A DNA stretch of 64,000 bases from Prorocentrum cordatum (taxonomy: Eukaryota > Sar > Dinophyceae > Prorocentrales > Prorocentraceae), in the NCBI GenBank assembly GCA_963575745.1, contig CAUYUJ010015306.1:69501-133500 (forward strand), in the 5' to 3' direction. Shown piece after piece: positions 52,683-60,498 of the stretch. Below the pieces are notes generated by a model. That model made no database searches. It was not told the origin of the DNA and was given only the letters and a program-made list of their open reading frames with translations. The position numbers were made by a program, and so were the translations under genes. Each line of letters opens with the position of its first letter. Position 1 is the stretch's first letter.

Positions 52683-52879
52683 AGACGTGGATCCCTCTTT
52701 GGTGGCTTTCAAGGAAAAGCAACCGTACACACAGATGTTCCATCAAAGAACGATGTCTGTGGAAAGCCAAACATGCAAACAAAACATATCCCAGTCTATT
52801 GCGCCTTGTCGCAAGGTTAAATCCGGATAACGGGTTGGCAGCCCAAGGTGCGATCTGCAAGTGTGCGCGTTCATGCCCG

Positions 52880-53125
52880 GTGGTTTCATCTATAAATAAA
52901 TGTGTATATACATATGTGTACAGGTGTCTGTGTATGTTTATGTGCATGTATAGGTAGTTGTACCATACATACATAGTTGTGTGTATATATGTGTGTAGGT
53001 GGGCATGCATATGCATGTGTGTGGATTAGATAGCATGTGCATATATGTATGTGTGTTTATGTCTGTGTACATATCTGCGCATAGTCTCTATTTGTATATT
53101 TATATATATACACACATGTATCGTC
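52880..53125 (+). repeat. TG/TA-rich simple sequence
   Basis: AT-rich island of TGTGTATATA..CATATGTG words in an otherwise GC-rich region. Alternating purine-pyrimidine sequence; no gene. Confidence 0.8.
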
Positions 53126-53427
53126 CCTCGCGAGTTGGAGCACGAGCGCGCGCAATGCGCGACAGACGTTCGTCCGTCAGCGGGACTGGAGTCTTGAGGG
53201 CGCCGAACTTCGGCAAGAGGGTGAGGAGACGTCACTGACAAATGATAGTTCATCTACATACTCCTGCCTTTCGGCCGCCTCATACGGCGCTGTGGGCAGG
53301 GGCGCGTCCGAGGAGTCAAACAAGTTTGGGGTTCGGGGCCAGGAGCGGGAGCGGGTGGTACGAAGCGAGGGCGTTCGGGGTCGGCACGGGTGTGGTGGGC
53401 GGTGTAGGCGAATTCTAGACGCTTCGC

Positions 53428-53530
53428 GTATCCCCACCAGTACCGCCCGCCGCTGGCGCTTCCGCCTGCGGCTGTAAAAACAAAGAAAAAAGTATCCCCA
53501 CCAGCCCGTACAGAAACGACGCCCAGGCGA
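53428..53530 (+). repeat. TATCCCCACCAG leader repeat
   Basis: GTATCCCCACCAG at 53428 and 53492, the second followed by CCCGTACAGA.ACGACGCCCA, in the same position relative to a phased array as at 22.7 and 25.1 kb. Confidence 0.65.
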
Positions 53531-53559
53531 GCAGAGGGTCGTCCTGAGTGGCTTTCCGG

Positions 53560-54090
53560 CGTCTTGGGTGCCTCGGGGGGGCCTCTGTGGGCCGTTCGGG
53601 ATCCTCTTTGGGGCCATCTTCTTTGGGGGCCTCCTGGGCGCTTCTTGGGGCCATCTTTGCCTCTTGGGGCCTCTCCTCTCTTGGGGCCTCTTGGGGGTCT
53701 TGGGGGCCATCCTGCGGCCTCTTGGGGGGGGCCCATCCTAGGGTGGGCCGCTTCCTGAGGATCGCTCTTTTGCTCTTGGAGCTCATCGCTCTGGGCTCTC
53801 TTGGGCTCTTCTTGGGGGCTTGGAGCTATCTTGAGCCATCTTGGAGCCTCTTGACGCCTCGGATGTGCATGAGTGATGTTCCCTAGGGTTTTGAAGCATG
53901 TTGGCCTCTTGGATGCATCCTAATGATGCTCTTGTGGGCACTTGGAACCGTCTTGGAGAGTTCTTGGAACGTCTTGGAACATCATGGGGACCATCTTGAG
54001 GCATCTTGCGCTATCTTGAGCCATCTTGGAGGGTATCTTGGGCTCCCTGAGGCCCTCTTGGAGCCGTCTTGGGCCATCTTGGGCGCTCCA
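53560..54090 (+). repeat. Phased CTTGG array, long
   Basis: In the second block CTTGG/CTTGA starts at 53941, 53952, 53963, 53973, 53983, 53995, 54005, 54015, 54025, 54037, 54047, 54057, 54068 and 54078: 137 bp in 13 steps, 10.5 bp each. The first block (53563-53850) is less regular, with mean spacing near 10.5-11. Confidence 0.85.
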
Positions 54091-54099
54091 ACGCGCCGC

Positions 54100-54235
54100 G
54101 GACCCCCCTGTCCAGGTCAGTGGGGAGGGGGTAGGGGGAGGGGTAAACCCCTCCCCGAAGGGAAAGAAGGAGGGGTGGAAGAGGAAACGCTCTAAACCAC
54201 CGACGCCCAGAGGGCTGGTGGGATTATGTAGCTTG
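54100..54235 (+). repeat. Dispersed repeat R4
   Basis: AAACCCCTCCCCGAAGGG, GGTGGAAGAGGAAACGCTC and the CGCCCAGAGGGCTGGTGGGA core match 24065-24152. The core is close to the reverse complement of the leader ATCCCCACCAGCCC. Confidence 0.65.
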
Positions 54236-54378
54236 GCGTTCATCTAAGGCTACGTGGGGGCTTCGTTTCCCTTGCAAAGTAGCCAGAAAAAAAACATTGG
54301 CCCCATTCTGCCCTTGGCGCGCGGCCGTCACAGGCTTGGTAACGTTCTGTGCCCCGGATCAGGCTTACCATCAGGCAG

Positions 54379-54450
54379 GGGGCCACATGCGAACCTTGCC
54401 CCTACCCCCCACGATTTCTGAGGGGGAGGGTGGGGTTCACTTCGCTCGGC
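54379..54450 (+). repeat. Truncated relative of the 24.9-kb foldback
   Basis: GGGGCCACATGCGAACC, CCCCCCACGATTTCTGAGG, GGGAGGGTGGGGTTCACTTC and GCTCGG follow the 24912 element, but the right-hand arm is missing. Confidence 0.7.
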
Positions 54451-54454
54451 AGCG

Positions 54455-55832
54455 AACGGCGCAAGGCGGTGGGAGATGTTTTCTTTTTGGCGTCACGCCA
54501 TCCATCCGCCTCTTCTCAAACCCGGTATGGACGTTGTGAGCAGCGTGGCTTCAACCGTGTTGGTGCCAGAGCAGAGAGGGGAGGTAGCGGGAGCAGGGGT
54601 CTGGAGTAGATAGAAAACAGGAAGGGGGAAACAGTTGTATCAAGCAGGAAGGTACAGGAGGGAAGGGGAGGGAAGGGAGGCAGGAGGGGACGAGGCATGG
54701 GAGGACAGAAGCAGGCGAGGAGGACTAGGATTTAGCGCGGTGGTGTGGAGGGAGAAGGGACATGGAGTGGCATCATCGTACGGTCAGATTCAAGAATACG
54801 ACGAATGAGTTTCCGAAATCGGAGGTCACAAGGAATAGCAGCCGTGTAGCGATTCAGCGAAGTAGGCTTAGAGCAGCTGATGTTCCAGAGCCAACGAGAA
54901 GGATGGCCTGCGATCGAAAGCACAGAAGCAATACGGTTCGGAACCCTGCGCTTGTGTGCAAAGCGTTCCGCTCGGAGACTTTTGCTTGTTTAGGGGGTCT
55001 TTGTATCATGGCGTAGCCTACTGCTAGGGCTGTCAGAGGTACCACGGCATGCCGATTTTGCGGATGGGATTTAGATATTGGCAGGGCGCTAACGAGCTGA
55101 TGGTGTTCTACAATTTGGGCTCGCGGAAGACAGAGGATTGCGCGGGAATATGGGCTATGTAGTTGTCGAGCCGATGCCACGGTCTTTCAAGTATTCGTAC
55201 GTCCCGCTCATGTGCTTGAAGTGTTTGCAATGTGGTGTGCCGTTCTCATGTTACTACGTCGTCATGTGGCAACCGCATTGCGCACAAGTTGTTTCGTATG
55301 ATAATGTAGCAAGATCGTTGGACATCCTTGATGGTTACAGCATAAGCGCAGCATTTCCCTGGTTTGATGGCTTCCTCTGGTTGCTATGTTTCTGCGCGCC
55401 AGGTGTCAGTCGTGAGATTTGGGGCCCGTTCAGCCGGAATGGTCCCGCCTCATTTGCTCTTGGTTGTGTGTTGCCGAGTGACGAGTCTACAGCAGCGATG
55501 TGGGCCCCATGTTGAGTATTAGTGGTATTCACCACCCTTGCCGTCAGTCCCCGGCCCCATACCAGCCCAAACGTCATGTGACAATTGGCGAAGTGAGATC
55601 GTGTTCAAAGACAGCACTTGGTCCCGCTGGCATTCAATAATGCAGCCCGGAAGCAAATTTGAATTCACAGGCGACCTTCCGCATTTCTGAGCATACATAT
55701 TGACACGCACACACCGCAATAAGTCCCAAACGGTGTGTGCATTTGGTGGTCAGTATTTTTTTTCTTTCCCTACATGGTTCTTGCACTTAGTGATTCTTGT
55801 TGTGTTTCTTTGGAGAACTGGATGGATTCCCT
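54455..55832. other. Non-coding or unrecognised stretch
   Basis: Moderate GC and apparently unique. A 125-codon frame at 55138-55515 (Cys-, Ser- and Phe-containing) overlaps a minus-strand frame and has no recognised motif. Confidence 0.4.
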
Positions 55833-56105
55833 AGGCTTTCGCTACGCTGCCGTCTATGCCGCCTCGTTTGCACCCCTGTGCGCTGGGTGGGTTCCCTGCT
55901 GGTTTGCTGCTTTGCCGTCTATGCCGCCTCGTTGGTGCCCCGTGCGCACGGTGGGTTTCCAGCGGATTTGCTGCGTGGCCGCCCGTGCCGCCTCGTGGGC
56001 GCTCCGTTGGCATCCCGTGCTCAGGATGGTTCTTCCCAAGATTCGCCACGCTGCTGCCAGTGCCGCCTCGTGGCGCTCGTTGGTGCCCCGTGCGCTGAGC
56101 TGCAA
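55833..56105 (+). repeat. 65-75-bp tandem repeat
   Basis: TGCCGCCTCGT.. begins at 55857, 55922, 55986 and 56061, each followed by G/T.GGTGCCCCGTGCGC-like and GGTGGGTTCC-like words. About four diverged copies. The Cys/Ala/Trp-rich frame across it is repeat-driven. Confidence 0.75.
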
Positions 56106-56109
56106 AGCT

Positions 56110-56335
56110 TGCACACTTAGCTTACACCATATGGGGTTAAACCACATATATTGCAGGTAGTTTACACCGCGTAGCTAAGGCTAGCTTACACCGCATAGCT
56201 TACACCGCATAGGTTCCAGTATTCTTTCAAACCGCATAGCTTACACGACATAGTTCACTCCACGCAGCTTACACCGCATAGCTGCCACCTGCATGGCTAA
56301 CACAACATAGCTTACTCCACATAGCTTTCGCGACA
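56110..56335 (+). repeat. 14-bp minisatellite CACCGCATAGCTTA
   Basis: CACCGCATAG units at 56189, 56203, 56230 and 56272, plus variants (CACGACATAG, CACGCAGCTT, CACATAGCTT). Spacing is near 14 bp or multiples of it. Confidence 0.75.
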
Positions 56336-58855
56336 TGTCCTAATAATCCCACATCCCCAGTGCAACCAATTCACTGTTTGGGGCGTGCGCTGGCTAGTAT
56401 GTTTACAATCAGCGGCACCCAAACAATATGGTAGGTTTTGCGAACGTTTGTCATATGCATCTACATGTATATACAGCGAGGGAGGGAGAGAGACAGAGAG
56501 AGAGAGAGAGAACGAGAGAGAGAGAGAGAGAGAAAGACAGAAAGACCGATACAGAGAGAGTCCCACACCCACCATGTGTTTGTGTTGTGTTCGCACGTGA
56601 CTTGCCCCTGCATGAGTGAGTGTATGCAGCAACGCGTTGCATGCATGCAGTGCACTGTTTCTTCCTCGCTCTTCGTGGTCGTCGTCATCCGCTTCCCCAT
56701 TTACAACGTCAAGACATCGAGTGCAAGCGCTGGTAGTTACATTTGCGCTTCGGTCATCGTGGACCCAACGCGCATCCTGCTCTCCAGCGCCGTCGCCGAG
56801 CTCTTCTAGGGCCGTCCTCCGAAACGATGTTCGGCGTCCAGTCCTGTCTTGTCCCTCGACGAGGCACTCGGCCACAGAGCTCAGGGAGTTAGGGCGCGCG
56901 ATCGGAGTTGCAGCGCATGCCAATTCAGGTCGCGGGCAAGATGGCTCCCGACATCACGGTGGTGGGTTCGGCAGTTGATTTCAGCATCGGAGGGTACCTG
57001 TCGCCCTCATCTCGCTTTGCTTCTGTATGCCCAGCGACTCTGTCATGCTCTCTCGGGCCGTTCCGTCCCCCTGATTGGCTATTACGTTTTCTGGGATGTT
57101 CTCTCTCTTTCTCTGGCATGCGTGAGTGTCATTGCTTTGCAACAGCTCTCGGCACGTTTGGTCTTTCTTTGCATGGTAATACAGTGATGGAATACCAGCA
57201 GCTCGTTGTGGCGCTGGCCAATGTAGTTTCTCAGCCAGGATTTAGAAGAATTCGCATCGCCTCGACGGGGGGTGTCTGGAAGGTTCTGCATCTCAGCATA
57301 GCAGACTTCAATGCTTCAGAGCACGTGGCCTCAGTTATTTGCGGGAACCTATCTGGTGGCGACATTGTTGTTATGTGGAGGAGTGTGGCCTCTGAGCAAG
57401 ACTTGCATATACCATCAGTACCTCGCACCAGCCTAATATCTGTAGAACTCCCACATCCGATTCTCAAGTTATGATTGCGTACGGGGTAGTCATTGAGGGG
57501 AAAAGGGCCACATGACAATAACGGCAAGGAGTGTGGCATCATCTCTTCGAGGGTACAGAGAAGTCTAGGTCGTGAGAATTGCTACACGGGTTGCTATTGT
57601 CATGCGCAGATGTTTGCAGGTAATGCGGTGAGTGTTGCTTGGGACCCATTCGGATGATCACGGTAGTGCGTGCGTCCGCACTTTGTCCGCGTTCTCAATG
57701 TGTGCAGTTTCTCACCAAGCAATTGTATCGTTAAAGCGTGTACGGAGACGTAATCGAATTCATAGGGATATAATGCAATGCGTGAGCACGTGCTGACGCC
57801 TTCATGTGCCCGTGACAGTATATTAACCGGCAAACTTGCGCATTCAGATGCACGTGTTCGTGCATCCCTTCTAACCATAAGAACGCCTTTATCATAGCGT
57901 TGATTGGGCTTGATAAACGCCGATGGAGGAGTGGCCGATTGCCATGGTCGCGAATAGTTCGCGGAATTGTCTGTGTGTTTGTGTGTGACGACGTTTGGTA
58001 TCAAGGATCTGCGGTGCGGATGTTAGATGTAGGGGCATATCAACGATCATCAACGATGACGCGTATGCGTTTTGTTTCTTTGCGGGCATGTATCTGTCTG
58101 CCTACGCGCGTGCGGTCACGCGGATTTGAAAACACATGATTGCATGTGCCGTGCGTGTGCACTTGATCAGTCCACATGCGTTACGCGCACGAACATATGA
58201 CATTGGAGCCTCTGCGTGAGCATACTCTGCAAGGGATGCACAATGTTGCGCACGCGTGAGCTTGTGCGAGCGCAACCATGGGCAGCTCACAGCGCGGGCA
58301 CCAGCAAACATAACCTTTTCTGCGTGCGCGCGGCAGGAAGGTTTTGCACAACTTCGCATGTAACATCGATCGCAGCACCGTTCGGGATCGTGGTGTTTCT
58401 TGCCAGACTTTCACGGGCTGAGATAACCCAGTCGCATGGACGTGTGCGTGCTAGACGTGTAGTTTGCTCAAGAGTGAGAGCCCAGATCTGTCAAACCATC
58501 AAGGACCCAACCGTCATGTATTTTCCGTCGTTGATGGTTGGTCTATTGTCGGCCGCGAGGCATCTAATGGACCTCAAAATAGCAAACAAGATGCTCGCGA
58601 CGTTCAAGGACACTGCAGACCATTGCATTCCGCTCGATGATTTTCTACGCTCTCGTCCTCGGATGTCCCCTTTTTCTGCAATTTCTCCCCCCATCCCGCC
58701 CATGTTCTTCCTTCGAATGTTTTCATCTTCCTCTTCCCTACGACCTCGCCTCATTCATCGTCGTTCTTCTCCTCCACCCTTCCGCATCATCCTCCTTGCT
58801 GTTTGTCCTACCCTAATTCCTCTGTCTTGTTCTGCCCTCCTACTCCCACTCCTCA
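56336..58855. other. Non-coding stretch
   Basis: Contains a GAGA tract at 56473-56540. 57600-58500 has moderate GC with many GCGTG / CACGCG words but no array. No gene recognised; the long frame entering LINE B from 58216 passes through the CCT tract and the monomers and is not credible. Confidence 0.45.
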
Positions 58856-58856
58856 T

Positions 58857-59005
58857 TCCCAGCCATCCTGTGGTGTTGGGTCCTCGTTTTGAAGAGACGT
58901 CACCCCGCGTTCCTTCCTCTCCTCCTCCTCCTCCTCCTCCTCCTCCTCCTCCTCCTCCTCCTCCCCCTCCCCCTCCTCCTCCTCCTCCTCCTCCTCCTCC
59001 CTGCG
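58857..59005 (+). repeat. R6 segment and CCT tract at the LINE B 5' end
   Basis: CCCAGCCATCCTGTGGTGTT and GGGTCCTCGTTTTGAAGAGA match the 2.15-kb fragment. They are followed at 58917-59003 by a CCT microsatellite. Confidence 0.7.
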
Positions 59006-59030
59006 CTTCACCCACCCAGTATAGCGTTTC

Positions 59031-59318
59031 GTGGCCCCATAGGGAGCTCCACCGAAGGCCCCAGTGGCAGCGTTCGCATGGCGGCCCCGCCCCATTTCGG
59101 CGCACCCCTCACGAGGATCGTGGCCCCATAGGGAGCTCCACCGAAGGCCCCAGTGGCAGCGTTCGCATGGCGGCCCCGCCCCATTTCGGCGCACCCCTCA
59201 CGAGGATCGTGGCCCCATTGAGAGCTCCACCGAAGGCCCCAGTGGCAGCGTTCGCATGGCGGCCCCGCCCCATTTCGGCACACCCCTCACGAGGACCGTG
59301 GCCCCATAGGGAGCTCCA
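59031..59318 (+). promoter_or_regulatory. 89-bp tandem monomers upstream of LINE B ORF1
   Basis: GTGGCCCCAT starts at 59031, 59120, 59209 and 59298: three complete 89-bp units and a 21-bp partial. Units 1 and 2 appear identical; unit 3 has a few changes. The 89-bp length is not a multiple of three, so the array is not coding. Tandem monomers at the 5' end act as promoters in some mammalian L1 families; a similar role here is inference by analogy. Confidence 0.75.
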
Positions 59319-59570
59319 CAGGCGTGGGCTTAGGCCGTGGGAGACATTTCCCTGCGGTGCGTTTTGCTTGCACTGCTTGATACTGCACTGCCCGCCCCAG
59401 GCTCCTTTGCGCCCACGCACGGGTCGACACACATCATACCTGCAGGGCGATCTCGTTCACCCGCCTGGCATCGGGCCCGTCGTCGGGCTCGCGCGTACGC
59501 CAGGCGTTTCTTGAAGATTGTAAAGCTGCGGGCTCTACTGAATAAGCATCACGGGTCTCAAGAGCCTCTC

Positions 59571-60470
59571 ATGCGCGGTGCCGCCCCCGGTGTGAACGGG
59601 AATGGTGCCCGACGAGGCAGAAGGCCAGAAGTCCAGAAGGAGCCGAGATGGGCATGCGTGGCGACACGCCAGTGCGGCTTCGAGGGCAACTACGCCAGCA
59701 ACGATAATTGCTATCAGTGCGGTCGCGACCGCCGTGGTGTACCTGATCCTAGCTTTGTGCCACGGAAGCGACCACCTTCACGAAGACCATCCTCCCGTCC
59801 TCGAGACTCTGGAGGAAAGGACAAGGATAAGAAACCTGACGGTGACAGCAGCGGTGCATCCAGCCCCGCTGATGGAGTTGCCCAGGCACGGCGAGCATTG
59901 GCGGCCTTGCGGAAGTGCGGCCTGGGCGACGACGCCCCAGTTATTCAACAAGCTCGACGTGACTTACAAGTGGCCGAGGAGCGGGAGCAAGCTCATCGGA
60001 CACCAGACGATATGCTTCGTCGATCCTTGGACAGGCACACTGCCAAATCCAAAGAGGTGGATGAACTTAACCAAGCAGTCGCTGAGTTGGAAATCAAGCT
60101 TGGTGACAAGAAGTCGGCGCTCGTCCAGGCCACCACGGAGTTGCAGAACATCCAGTCAGAGGTGCACCTGGCCAGGACCGCCGTACTCGCTGCCACCGCC
60201 CAGCCTGCTGGATCAGATGTACTATCCGTACAGGAAGCCATGGGTCGACTACAGACGGTGGTGGCAGGGGCCTCTGCGGCGATACTTGCAGGTAACTCTC
60301 CAACCATGCTTCAGACTCTTCAGGACCAGCTGGCGCAGTTGCAGTCTGCAGTTCAAGCCAGTGTCACTGCCCCAGGCACTCCGCAGGCACACCCATGGGC
60401 ACCCCTCCTCGAGATGCAGGAGGCCCAGGATGCCGCTGCCGCTGAGGCCGCGATGGAGGAAAGCGAGTAA
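59571..60470 (+). CDS. LINE B ORF1: RanBP2-like zinc finger and coiled-coil protein
   Basis: 299 codons, intact. The start ATG 59571 was preferred because it leaves 26 residues before the finger; the same frame is open from 59337. Residues 27-50 form W-x-C-x5-C-x4-N-x6-C-x2-C (W27, C29, C35, N40, C47, C50), close to the RanBP2-type finger that binds single-stranded RNA. Residues 55-95 are basic and Ser/Pro-rich. Residues about 105-205 are a long charged coiled coil (KEVDELNQAVAELEIKLGDK), with a second helical stretch at 216-262. By analogy with other LINE ORF1 proteins it binds element RNA as a multimer. The ORF2 frame is also open through its whole length. Confidence 0.8.
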   Translation: MRGAAPGVNGNGARRGRRPEVQKEPRWACVATRQCGFEGNYASNDNCYQCGRDRRGVPDPSFVPRKRPPSRRPSSRPRDSGGKDKDKKPDGDSSGASSPADGVAQARRALAALRKCGLGDDAPVIQQARRDLQVAEEREQAHRTPDDMLRRSLDRHTAKSKEVDELNQAVAELEIKLGDKKSALVQATTELQNIQSEVHLARTAVLAATAQPAGSDVLSVQEAMGRLQTVVAGASAAILAGNSPTMLQTLQDQLAQLQSAVQASVTAPGTPQAHPWAPLLEMQEAQDAAAAEAAMEESE

Positions 60471-60498
60471 AGCAGTTGATTCTTTCGTATACTTTGTG

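Noticed and set aside
56110-56335. CRISPR-like short repeats
   Set aside because: The 14-bp units are contiguous and degenerate, with no regular unique spacers; a minisatellite explains them.
58216-59514. 432-codon plus-strand frame before LINE B
   Set aside because: It passes through unique DNA, a CCT tract and 89-bp monomers whose length is not a multiple of three; it is open by chance.
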